Translations under genes and position numbers: made by a program
Part shown: piece by piece, positions 8,400-14,887 of the stretch
Numbering within the stretch: position 1 is the stretch's first letter
Layout: each line of letters begins with the position of its first letter
The notes under the pieces: generated by a model
The model's input: only the letters and a program-made list of their open reading frames with translations
Told to the model about the DNA's origin: nothing
Database searches by the model: none
From: CAIVSN01 sp036171455
GTDB lineage: Bacteria; Patescibacteriota; Gracilibacteria; BD1-5; UBA2023
NCBI GenBank assembly: GCA_036171455.1
Contig: JAVHRB010000034.1
Location: 1 to 14,887, forward strand
Direction: 5' to 3'
Length of the DNA stretch: 14,887 nucleotides

Positions 8400-8429
8400 T
8401 TGACTATTTGCAAAAACAATGGCTTAATT
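8400..8429 (+). promoter_or_regulatory. Promoter-like boxes of the candidate structured RNA
   Basis: TTGACT (8400-8405) is followed 18 bp later by TTAATT (8424-8429), or 17 bp later by CTTAAT. Transcription would begin near 8436, just before the first arm of the predicted closing stem. The -35 box is good and the -10 box moderate. Confidence 0.45.
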
Positions 8430-8435
8430 AGTTTT

Positions 8436-8597
8436 GTGTTTGGCAACGTCTGTTCGCCATCACAATTCGCGAAAGCGAATACTTTTTAACCCATTTTGGA
8501 CGTATGATTCTATAAACATGCAAATGGGGATACAATCGAACGCTCGCATTGAGGCTGCGACGTTCCAAACCTCCGACTATCCTGTCGGAGGTTTTTT
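8436..8597 (+). ncRNA. Candidate structured small RNA of about 160 nt with its own terminator
   Basis: The stretch lies between the ABC-F promoter and the queA 3' end and codes for nothing visible. TTGGCAACGTC (8440-8450) pairs with GACGTTCCAA (8559-8568), ten pairs and one bulged C, closing the molecule. Inside are ATTCGC-GAAA-GCGAAT (8465-8480), a GNRA-capped stem, and CCCATTT (8490-8496) with AAATGGG (8522-8528). A further hairpin, GAACG (8538-8542) with CGTTC (8561-8565) plus CGCA with TGCG, would compete with the closing stem, suggesting two folds. A strong terminator follows at once. No downstream plus-strand gene follows for over 1.2 kb, so this is not a riboswitch leader. It does not match tRNA, tmRNA, RNase P or SRP motifs that I know; a 6S-like RNA is conceivable. 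Confidence 0.5.
8567..8597 (+). terminator. Strong intrinsic terminator overlapping the queA 3' end
   Basis: AAACCTCCGAC (8567-8577) pairs perfectly with GTCGGAGGTTT (8584-8594) around a 6-nt loop and runs into six T residues on the plus strand. The queA stop codon (complement of 8577-8579) lies in the stem-loop, so the last codons of queA are encoded by the terminator stem. On the minus strand only three T follow, so it mainly serves plus-strand transcription. Confidence 0.8.
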
Positions 8598-9812
8598 CAA
8601 TATTGCAGAATAAGCACAGACCAAATGGATTCCATCACCAAAACTATAGAATCGGTAGCCATTGGCTTTTGCGGTTTCATATACTTCTTTGAGACGATCA
8701 AGCCCAATAAAAGCAGCGATCATTGGCATCAATGTACTATTCGGTAAATGAAAATTAGTTACAATTTCGTCCACGATTCAAAAGTGGTAACCGGGATAAA
8801 TAAATATAGATGTCTCTGCTGTAGCAATTCCATTCTGAAATTTTGAACGCAACCGGAAAAGTTCGTCACGAACGAATTCTGGATGATTCTGCCGAATTGC
8901 CTCATCTGATCGACATTCCCACCAAGTTTTGGATTCCGGGGAAATATTCACGTGCATTTCGATGAGTGGCCAAAGATACAATAGGGATTCCAAATATCGT
9001 ACCATGGTAGTTCAGACTGCCAAAATATTTCATCAAGATTGTTTTGTTCTGGCAATATTTTCAAATATCTCTTCCGTAATCAGCATTGTTTCAGCATGCA
9101 TCGTATGATTCCGTATATCTATTTGGTTGATAATCTTGAAAGTCCCAATGCCGACATGGAGTGTTGCATATTGGATTTTCGCATTTGCCACCGTTTCGCA
9201 ACGATGGAGTAGCGACTTGGTAAAATGGAGAGAAGCCGTCGGAGCTGCAAGCGATCCAGGAAGCTTGGCAAATTCGGTTTGATATTGAACTTGGGCAGTT
9301 TGAGAAGGTTGGATATAGGGAGGAATAGGGTAAATACCATATTCCAACATCATATCCAAAACAGAAGCATCGGATTTCATCTCCATAATCCTCCCCTGGT
9401 AAGTGATTGCTCGAACCTCAAATACGAATGCCCCCAGAGTCACGATCGAACCAATGGGAAAATAATCACCAGGGTACACCATAGCTTCAAATAGATTGGC
9501 GGTTGAAGTATCTGTCTTTTCCAACGCATTGAGATATAAGACTTCCCCAGTTCTCTCACGAACAGTACCTCGATACGAAATAGAAAAGATTCAAGATATT
9601 CGCGCCGGTAGCACTTTTGAATTATTCAAAAAAATAGCGGTTCCCAAAGATAAATGTTCTGGGAAGTGAAAAAAATCCCCATGTTTTTGTTTTCCATTAT
9701 GAGATACTGACATTAGTTTAGCACTTTCCGGAGGCAAAACGGGCACTTGCGCAATCATGGAATCATCCAAATCGTACGCATAAGAACTGAGGAGATAGGG
9801 GGATTTGCTCAT
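8577..9812 (-). CDS. queA: S-adenosylmethionine:tRNA ribosyltransferase-isomerase
   Basis: QueA transfers and isomerises the ribosyl part of AdoMet onto 7-aminomethyl-7-deazaguanine at tRNA position 34, giving epoxyqueuosine. The 411-residue protein starts with the family pattern YDLDDSMIAQVPVLPPESAKLM and continues with NSKVLPARI, AVGTTMVRYLES, IYPGYHFGIVDEIVTNFHLP and YRFYSFGDG. Five UGA codons act as glycine, including the G of AVGTT and the G before IVDEIV; under the standard code the gene falls into four pieces. The C-terminus extends about a dozen residues past the usual YRFFSYGD end, into a terminator hairpin. The start is taken as ATG 9812 because of the promoter 6 nt upstream; an in-frame TTG lies at 9836. 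The gene is divergent from the GT2 gene. Confidence 0.94.
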
Positions 9813-9818
9813 GAATCG

Positions 9819-9846
9819 AGAATATCGAGTCAGCAATCGAAGTCAA
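9819..9846 (-). promoter_or_regulatory. Promoter of queA, predicting a leaderless mRNA
   Basis: On the minus strand TTGACT (9846-9841), 16 bp and TATTCT (9824-9819) are followed by six bases and the ATG at 9812. This placement argues against the upstream TTG start at 9836. Confidence 0.6.
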
Positions 9847-9877
9847 CCTATTTCATATATCGCACGAACCACTCCAC

Positions 9878-9907
9878 TTGCTTTTTGTAACTTTTGCCTA
9901 CTATGTT
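9878..9907 (+). promoter_or_regulatory. Possible promoter of the GT2 gene
   Basis: TATGTT (9902-9907) stands 6 nt before the ATG at 9914, and TTGCTT (9878-9883) is 18 bp further up. TACTAT at 9899-9904 is an alternative -10 box. The boxes are weaker than those of queA, but the position fits the pattern of the other genes. Confidence 0.4.
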
Positions 9908-9913
9908 GCCATC

Positions 9914-11410
9914 ATGAAGAAACTTCCATTCCTCCTTCGGCCCAGAGTCATATCAAAACTCCCGATTTTACTCCTTCTCGCTATTTTTGCGACACCCGTA
10001 CTGCTCATCAAATTGAACTACCAATTAGGCTTGTTCTTTATCGCACTCTATATTTCCTATTGGACTATCCGGGTATTTGAATCCTACTATTATGTCATCC
10101 GATCATATTTCGAACTGATTGACTATAGCAATAGAAACTTCAACAAAAACGAAATCCTAATCGAGAACGGAAAATCGATACACCACGTCGTGGTCGTACC
10201 TATTTATACGGAACCTTATGACGTCATAGAAGATAATGTTACGGCAATATTGGCAAATGAATACCCATTCATGGACCAGATTACCATATTGCTCGCCACC
10301 GAAGCACGAGCTCCGGAAGCCGAATCTCATGCTCAAGCCATTATCGCAAAATTCTCAAAGGAAAAAATCGAAATTATCAGTATCGTCCATCCTTCGGACA
10401 TTCCTGGCGAAGGCAAAGTAAAAGGATCGAATATTACTTATGCTGTACAGGAATACGAACGTCTTTGTACGGCGGATCCAAAACGTGGATTACTCAACCC
10501 TCACAACACCTTTGTTTCTACTATTGATACCGATACCAAAGTAGAAAAGAATTTTTTTTGTATCGTTTCTTACCGGTTCCTCACGACTGAGTTTCGCGAT
10601 CAAGCAATTTTCCAATATACTCCCGTGTATTCCAACAATTGGTCTCAAGGACACTTTTTTGCCCGACTTATCGCTATGGGAACGACACTATGGCAGTTAT
10701 TCGAATCACAAAATCCTGAATTTTACCGGAATTTCGCAGTATATGGTCAATCGTTGCTCTGCCTCCAAAAATCTGACTATTGGTCTCGAACTTCCATTGT
10801 CGAAGACGGACTTCAATACTGGAGAAGCTATTTCGCATGGAATGGAATGTTCCGTATTGTCAATGTTCCGGCCGTATGTCGGATGGATCTTGTAGATGAA
10901 ACGAGTCTCTGGAGAACGATTATTTCACAGTACAAACAGCTGAGAAGGTGGTCATGGGGATGTTCTGACATCGAATTCGTTCTACCTCAGTTTTATGGAA
11001 ACAAACTCATTCCTCGCTGGGATAAGATCCGAAAATCGGTGTATCTTGTTCAAAATCACCTGTTTTGGGCAGGAGGTTCACTCATGCTCTTTTTTATTGG
11101 GTATATTCCCGGTATCTTTGAAAGTCTACGGACTTCCATTGCAGTACTCACGGTTCCGTTCGCCAGCTCCATTATATTCACTGTACTCTTTTCTACAGTA
11201 GTATTCCCAGGAATACTCTCGATTCACATTATGAAGAAGTACGCAAAACTCCGCAAACGCGACTATCTCTTCTGTATGCTGCAATGGATATTAGTACCAG
11301 TACTCACCCTCACGCTTTTCTCAATTCCCGCAATTGAAAGCCAAGTTCGATTATTTATCGGAAAACGGCTTGATTCGTTTGATACTACCACCAAAATGAA
11401 ACGAAACTAA
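9914..11410 (+). CDS. Membrane-bound family 2 glycosyltransferase (cellulose-synthase-like)
   Basis: This 498-residue integral membrane enzyme has two N-terminal helices (about 14-34 and 38-62), a cytoplasmic GT2 domain (about 88-350) and several C-terminal helices (about 380-475). GT2 landmarks are VVVVPIYTEPYD at 92-103, GKVKGSNITYA at 167-177, the metal-binding DTD at 205-207, VEDG at 296-299, and QLRRW at 342-346, the Q-x-x-R-W signature of processive synthases. It most likely polymerises or transfers a sugar from a nucleotide donor and may pass the product across the membrane; sugar and product cannot be read from sequence. There is no UGA codon among 19 glycines. An in-frame TTG at 9878 would add 12 residues, but the ATG fits the promoter better. 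Ten bases separate it from the PEGA gene, so the two form an operon. Confidence 0.92.
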   Translation: MKKLPFLLRPRVISKLPILLLLAIFATPVLLIKLNYQLGLFFIALYISYWTIRVFESYYYVIRSYFELIDYSNRNFNKNEILIENGKSIHHVVVVPIYTEPYDVIEDNVTAILANEYPFMDQITILLATEARAPEAESHAQAIIAKFSKEKIEIISIVHPSDIPGEGKVKGSNITYAVQEYERLCTADPKRGLLNPHNTFVSTIDTDTKVEKNFFCIVSYRFLTTEFRDQAIFQYTPVYSNNWSQGHFFARLIAMGTTLWQLFESQNPEFYRNFAVYGQSLLCLQKSDYWSRTSIVEDGLQYWRSYFAWNGMFRIVNVPAVCRMDLVDETSLWRTIISQYKQLRRWSWGCSDIEFVLPQFYGNKLIPRWDKIRKSVYLVQNHLFWAGGSLMLFFIGYIPGIFESLRTSIAVLTVPFASSIIFTVLFSTVVFPGILSIHIMKKYAKLRKRDYLFCMLQWILVPVLTLTLFSIPAIESQVRLFIGKRLDSFDTTTKMKRN

Positions 11411-11420
11411 TTTTCAAACC

Positions 11421-12764
11421 ATGCTCGACAGTTACCACGACGAAGTTCAGAGAAAACGTAACCACTATGCTATTTTCTGGGGCATCGTATTCATTTTTTG
11501 AGTGCTTCTGTTCATGTTTTTTCAGGGCTATTATTTTTCCATATCCGTTGGATTCGAGCAACTTCTCAATAAACACGACCTCAACGAAACTCAACCAATC
11601 AGTAAAATTCTCAAATCATTCGGAATCATCAATCTCAGGGTAAATCCGAATCCAAAAACACTCACATTGAACGGTCTCCCCTATACCAATGGGGATAACA
11701 AATTTGTAGATTATGGAAAATACGAGATTCGCGTAGATGAACCAGGATATATTCCCTTAGCAATAAATATCGATCTATCTAGAAATCATTCGTTCTATCT
11801 CAATACCATACTTCTGTTTAAAAATCCGGTAGAAAGACTATTCGATCGACCAACTACCCGAATAGAAAAATTATGAAAATGATTTATTGGTTTCAACGCG
11901 AGCGGTAGTATCGTACAGTATCCGACCATGACTAGTACGGGCATACCAATGGATACTGTGGCTTTGACATATAGTACAGGATCCATCTCAAATGGATCTG
12001 GAACCACGACGAGTAATACTGTGAAGAACAAAATTATCTTTCTTGGAGAATGATATTTTGCAGTAAAAAACAAAATCTACACCATTGGCGCGGACGGTTT
12101 GCTCATGAATGATGAAAATTACAAAACCATAGAACTTTGTCCGAATGCCAAGATGATCTACGCTGAAATCTACTGTCCAGACTCAAAAAAATTCCTCACG
12201 GGTAAATACAAAGAACTTCGAGATACTATTTTGGAAGTAAATTCACAATTCATCCGAACGGAGTCCTCACTCATACGGCTCGGCGGTACTATTTTTAATA
12301 GTTCCACCCCACTCACAAGCAATGTGTCCTTCAAAGGAAATTCAAAACTCATTACGTTCGAAGGTAAACAGGTCATCCTCAATCAAAATAAACTCTACGA
12401 TATTGAAAACAATTTCAAGGAAATTAAAATCGAAGGGTTCGACGGCATACTTGGAACCGAAAAATTCGGTGATGAAATCGTAACGATTGGAATAAAACAA
12501 GGTGGTATCTGGATACGTATCGAGGATAGTAAAAACAGTATGACTGAAGCTCCACTGCAAGATTTTACTGGTAACGACGTCACGATAACTTCTATTGGTG
12601 GTGCTTATATGGTAGCATCAGAAAAGGAAGTAGTACTTTATTATAAATGAGCGCAATCTGCCTATCCGATTGCCCGGGGAAATATCCTAAATGTCATGGA
12701 TAAAACTATCATCTACAATCGGGAAGGAGAAACCTACACGATTACATTGGAAGAAGGAAGTTAA
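11421..12764 (+). CDS. Single-pass membrane protein with PEGA-like domain
   Basis: This is a 447-residue protein with a short charged N-terminus, one transmembrane helix at about 17-37 and a large domain predicted outside the membrane. Residues about 70-133 fit the PEGA pattern: a strand LRVNPNPKTLTLNG, then DYGKYEIRVDEPGYIPLAINIDL. The remainder is beta-rich with recurring short hydrophobic-glycine stretches such as KIIFLGEGYFAVKNKIYTIG, which could be propeller-like blades. Five UGA codons encode glycine; two of them in GKG at about 152-154 and one in the membrane helix would split the gene under the standard code. It follows the GT2 gene by 10 bp, suggesting a partner role in making or anchoring a surface glycan. 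That role is inferred from context only. Confidence 0.82.
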
Positions 12765-13031
12765 CTCGCTCTCTACTTGGTTCATATATCTTCATTTCGC
12801 TAACAGAATTCTCCAAAAGATAATTTCAACTTGCCGAAAGGGTTTTCAGGCTTTCGAGCGATATAACTGCTCACTGGACCTTGTGGTCAATTTTTGGAAT
12901 TTCCTTATTTTAAGCTAAAAACGAGATTCATGATTCACAGTGATAGCAATACCATAAATTTCCAGTTTAGCTTAGAATAAGAATTCTAACTTTTTTCAGA
13001 CAGGATCAGTGAGCAGTTACGACGTAAAGTA
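12765..13031. other. Gene-free interval containing a MITE-like element
   Basis: No credible gene is seen. After the PEGA stop there is a weak hairpin CGAAAG / CTTTCG (12835-12840 with 12851-12856) without a T-run, then the palindromic element at 12864-13019. The promoter of the small basic gene starts immediately after it, at 13032. Confidence 0.6.
12864..13019. mobile_element. MITE-like 156-bp imperfect palindrome
   Basis: The termini TAACTGCTCACTG (12864-12876) and CAGTGAGCAGTTA (13007-13019) are perfectly complementary, and complementarity continues with mismatches (GACCT against AGGAT). Inner arms at 12897-12919 and 12966-12986 also pair almost fully around TAAGCTAAA / TTTAGCTTA. No reading frame lies inside. 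Size, inverted termini and lack of coding fit a miniature inverted-repeat element moved by a transposase elsewhere. A clear target-site duplication is not seen (CGA on both sides at best), so a structural DNA or RNA role is also possible. Confidence 0.55.
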
Positions 13032-13059
13032 TTGACAATAATCTTTTATAGATTATAAA
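13032..13059 (+). promoter_or_regulatory. Consensus promoter of the small basic gene
   Basis: TTGACA (13032-13037), 16 bp and TATAAA (13054-13059) are the best sigma70-type match in the window. Transcription should start near 13066, giving a leader of about 62 nt, unlike the leaderless genes elsewhere. Confidence 0.7.
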
Positions 13060-13075
13060 TAGATTGCCTATGAGC

Positions 13076-13121
13076 ATGTACCACGCTAGGGAGCTATCGC
13101 TTCCGCGTTGGTACATTGGAG
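13076..13121 (+). promoter_or_regulatory. Leader hairpin abutting a Shine-Dalgarno site
   Basis: TGTACCA (13077-13083) pairs with TGGTACA (13109-13115), CGC with GCG, and GGGAGC (13089-13094) with GCTTCC (13099-13104) around a TATC loop. This is about 17 pairs with one bulged T. GGAG (13118-13121) begins one base after the hairpin and sits 7 nt before the ATG. The layout suggests control of ribosome access, for example by a protein binding the hairpin. Confidence 0.6.
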
Positions 13122-13128
13122 TAATACA

Positions 13129-13365
13129 ATGAAAAGCTTGAAGGACCCTGGTGGTTCATATTCGAAACACCATCGAGGTGAAACAACTCCCGGAAAAAAC
13201 GCGGGAATCCTCAATATCGACCACGCGCAAGTGGAAATACAAAAAGCATTAGCCAATGTCCGGATGAAGCCAAAAATACCAGGAGAAAGGCTATCCAAAG
13301 GCGCACGTCGAAGCATACGAAATGCTAAAGCGTTGCTGAGAAAAAACGGAATGAAAGTAGCATAG
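13129..13365 (+). CDS. Small highly basic protein, unrecognised
   Basis: This 78-residue protein is rich in Lys, Arg and Gly. The first 25 residues look unstructured (DPGGSYSKHHRGETTPGKN). A helical stretch VEIQKALANVRM and a basic C-terminal helix KGARRSIRNAKALLRK follow. Charge and size suggest nucleic-acid or ribosome binding; I recognise no family. The start at ATG 13129 is fixed by the GGAG site 7 nt upstream, a signal missing at the other genes here. There is no UGA codon. It has its own consensus promoter, structured leader and terminator, so it is a single-gene unit. It sits next to the MITE-like element and is convergent with the DedA gene. Confidence 0.75.
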   Translation: MKSLKDPGGSYSKHHRGETTPGKNAGILNIDHAQVEIQKALANVRMKPKIPGERLSKGARRSIRNAKALLRKNGMKVA

Positions 13366-13381
13366 CTATGAACACTCCACC

Positions 13382-13409
13382 AATGACCGCCATGCGCGGT
13401 CATTTTTTG
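13382..13409 (+). terminator. Intrinsic terminator of the small basic gene
   Basis: AATGACCGC (13382-13390) pairs with GCGGTCATT (13396-13404) around a 5-nt loop and continues into six T. It lies 17 bp after the stop codon. A weaker A/T context on the other side could also help end the convergent DedA transcript. Confidence 0.85.
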
Positions 13410-13445
13410 AAAAATTGATAAAAATCTAAAAGAAAGAATGTACAC

Positions 13446-14042
13446 TTAACCCTCCCCTCTTTTCCCTACCAGAAGGGTAACTACAAGCAAAACGAGCAAG
13501 ATGAGCAAAACGAGTATCGCGGAAATATCATCGGAAATAGAGGAAATCAGTTTCCACTGATCACCGAATACAAACCCGAGTCCCCCGAAAATTACGACGT
13601 ACATAAATTCTCCGGGCAGTACAAATCAAATGAACAACTTGAACGGAATTTTTGCAAGTCAGGATAACAAATTGATGGTTGGTCAGAACGATGTAAAGAG
13701 GAAACGACTGAGGAATATCGACATCCTTGAACGCCTGCGGAACAATTTTTCGATCTCGGCAAATTTTGGAGAGTCGAGCAGTGATTTGAGACCCATACGC
13801 ACCAGTGCCAATCTCCCATACCTGAACGAAATGAAATACCCCAAACTATCTCAAATAACGCTCGCAAAAAAACTACATGCTAGCATCAAATGGATATCAA
13901 AATATCCTTGTACAGTAAAGGCACCAGCAGCCATAATCAATGCCGTGGCTGGCAATGGGAAACCGAACGAAGCAAACGCTATTACTATAAAAAGCACAGC
14001 GTATTTGTATACAAGAAGATATGATAGAAAAAATGCGAGCAT
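13446..14042 (-). CDS. DedA / SNARE-associated (VTT-domain) family membrane protein
   Basis: This 198-residue polytopic membrane protein matches DedA layout: an N-terminal helix with the re-entrant-loop pattern FGFPLPATALIMAAGAF (26-42), GDSLGYFISFRYG (64-76), then FLSRFLFTSFGPTINLLSG (110-128), where DedA proteins carry their conserved F-x-x-R-F-x-P loop, and C-terminal helices to about 193. The usual Arg/Pro pattern of that loop is altered (TSFGPTI), so it is a divergent member. The family translocates lipids such as undecaprenyl phosphate or supports membrane homeostasis; the substrate here is unknown. Four UGA codons encode Gly64, 120, 128 and 139; two lie within the conserved loop. It starts 8 bp after the stop of the preceding single-pass membrane protein, so the two are co-transcribed. 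Confidence 0.85.
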
Positions 14043-14050
14043 TGGCTGAT

Positions 14051-14470
14051 TTACTTAGCCGGATTGGCATTCATATACTCCCGAACTGACTTTTTGACTT
14101 CTTCTAAAAATTGAACCTTATCCAATTTTTTCTGTTTCACATATTTGCCGATGGGAAGCTTTGGATATTGAATATTATCTATTTTCATAGTATCCTTCAA
14201 ATACCCATCTGGCAGATTGAAAATGAAATTAACATACTGAAATGTCATCCAGGTATCAATGAATTCAATATCCTTGACAGTAGTCAGATTCGTCTTTCGA
14301 TTGTTCGTCAGCAGTTGGGAAATCGTTTCGTTCCTGTGAAAAATTCCCGCACGGTTGGCCATCTGAATATTACGTACGAGAAAAAATCACGAGACGAACA
14401 TGAGCACGACGATAGAAATGAGAATTAGTACTTCTCATTTGGTTATCTTATTGAACATATTTTTCAACAT
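14051..14470 (-). CDS. Single-pass membrane protein, pilin-like N-terminus but unassigned
   Basis: This 139-residue protein contains two UGA-encoded glycines, one just before and one inside its membrane helix. The helix spans about residues 12-33 (GEVLILISIVVLMFVSGFFL), preceded by a short basic stretch (NKITK) and followed by a charged domain, with helical KKLDKVQFLEEVKKSVREYM near the end. A short basic leader, a glycine and a long hydrophobic helix recall type IV pilins. However, the glutamate at +5 and the phenylalanine at +1 are missing, so I do not call it a pilin. Two starts are possible: ATG 14470 (used) and ATG 14458; a TACTAT box at 14469-14474 would favour the latter. It is the first gene of a two-gene unit with the DedA gene. 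Confidence 0.65.
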
Positions 14471-14837
14471 AGTATTGATGGTAATCAAAATGTTTAACCT
14501 TAAATTAATGTCCCGAGTAGTGAAAAAATACTTGGATTTCGATACAAAATGAAGTGTATACTATAATTAGTGGGCAAACCTTCAATTTGTCAATGAAAAC
14601 ATTGCAATTTTGAACCGGTTTCCTATACTCCCATTTTAGAAGTCAGTCGACCCGAAAATCTCGGTGAAAACAAATATCAAAACTAATCGCGGTTTTTTTA
14701 TTTCTTTTCATCCCATACGTTCCATGAAATCAGGTTGCCAGTCCCTACCCGATGCGGGTTCTACGTTTTCCGAGGAATTACTCAATTCCTCTTTTTTTTA
14801 TGATGAATATTCCCGAGCACTCATGCGTCAAGTCGGT
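14471..14837. other. Interval without a convincing gene; possible short plus-strand transcript
   Basis: A TATAAT (14562-14567) and a strong terminator ending near 14799 bracket about 225 nt on the plus strand. Hairpins inside are CAATG-AAAA-CATTG (14591-14604), CCG-AAAATCT-CGG near 14652, and ACCCG-ATG-CGGGT near 14747. A code-25 reading frame opens at ATG 14593 and stays open to the window end (98 codons, with a hydrophobic stretch KLIAVFLFLFIPYVPG). It runs through the terminator and the edge repeat, and its residue make-up is unlike its neighbours. I cannot decide between a small RNA, a truncated gene and chance. Confidence 0.3.
14772..14799 (+). terminator. Intrinsic terminator near the right edge
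   Basis: GAGGAATT (14772-14779) pairs perfectly with AATTCCTC (14784-14791) around an ACTC tetraloop and is followed by eight T. It implies plus-strand transcription from somewhere in 14500-14770, although no clear gene is there. Confidence 0.8.
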
Positions 14838-14887
14838 AAAATCAATCACCCCGCAGCAAGCTGACGGGGTATGACCTAGATCCTACA
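14838..14887 (-). repeat. Right copy of 50-bp terminal inverted repeat
   Basis: This is an exact reverse complement of 6-55. The right copy ends at the last base of the window. It holds the same C/G-rich hairpin with an AA/TT turn. Confidence 0.85.

Noticed and set aside
8521..8570. tRNA-like stretch near TCGAACGCTCGCATTGAGG
   Set aside because: It resembles parts of a tRNA on either strand, but no acceptor stem, anticodon stem and T-arm can be assembled at proper spacing. It fits better as part of the larger structured RNA.
14051..14470. Type IV pilin call
   Set aside because: The hydrophobic helix after a basic leader and glycine is suggestive, but the Glu at +5 and the usual Phe at +1 are absent, so only a single-pass membrane protein is supported.

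Overview
The window reads as chromosomal DNA of a Candidate Phyla Radiation bacterium that uses genetic code 25, where UGA means glycine. Ca. Gracilibacteria or Absconditabacteria (SR1) are the likely sources. Under the standard code nearly every recognisable gene (gyrB, pyrH, queA, the DedA-type gene and others) breaks into fragments at UGA. Read as glycine, those UGAs restore single full-length proteins, and in gyrB, pyrH and queA they fall on glycines conserved in the family. I count 37 in-frame UGA codons over 10 of 13 genes, and every gene stops at TAA or TAG. All coordinates below use this code.

Layout, left to right. A 50-bp repeat at the left edge recurs inverted at the right edge. 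At 130-1047 (+) lies a two-helix, pore-loop membrane protein like a small ion channel. At 4442-1088 (-) a probable operon runs gyrB, then a DNA-binding protein with a C-terminal membrane anchor, then pyrH. At 4591-6182 (+) are an unrecognised protein with a duplicated C-terminal 20-residue unit and an M29-like aminopeptidase. The region 6183-6540 holds two large inverted repeats. An ABC-F ATPase follows (8233-6539, -), then a gap with a strong candidate structured RNA (about 8436-8597, +), then queA (9812-8577, -). Divergent from queA is a GT2 glycosyltransferase plus a membrane-anchored PEGA-domain protein (9914-12764, +). Next come a 156-bp MITE-like palindrome, a small basic protein with a hairpin leader (13129-13365, +), and a pair reading leftward: a single-pass membrane protein and a DedA-family protein (14470-13446, -). 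The last 400 bases carry a promoter-like box, hairpins and a strong terminator but no convincing gene.

Gene expression shows a pattern. At gyrB, queA, the ABC-F gene, the GT2 gene and the channel gene, a sigma70-like -10 hexamer lies exactly 6 nt before the ATG, predicting leaderless mRNAs; the aminopeptidase is similar, at 10 nt. None of these has a Shine-Dalgarno motif. The small basic gene at 13129 is the exception, with a consensus promoter, a 5' leader of about 60 nt, a long hairpin and a GGAG ribosome-binding site.

Functionally the window mixes core information genes (DNA gyrase subunit B, UMP kinase, tRNA queuosine synthesis, an ABC-F ribosome-associated ATPase) with cell-envelope genes (GT2 synthase, PEGA protein, DedA, channel-like protein). 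No phage, CRISPR, tRNA, rRNA or transposase gene was found.
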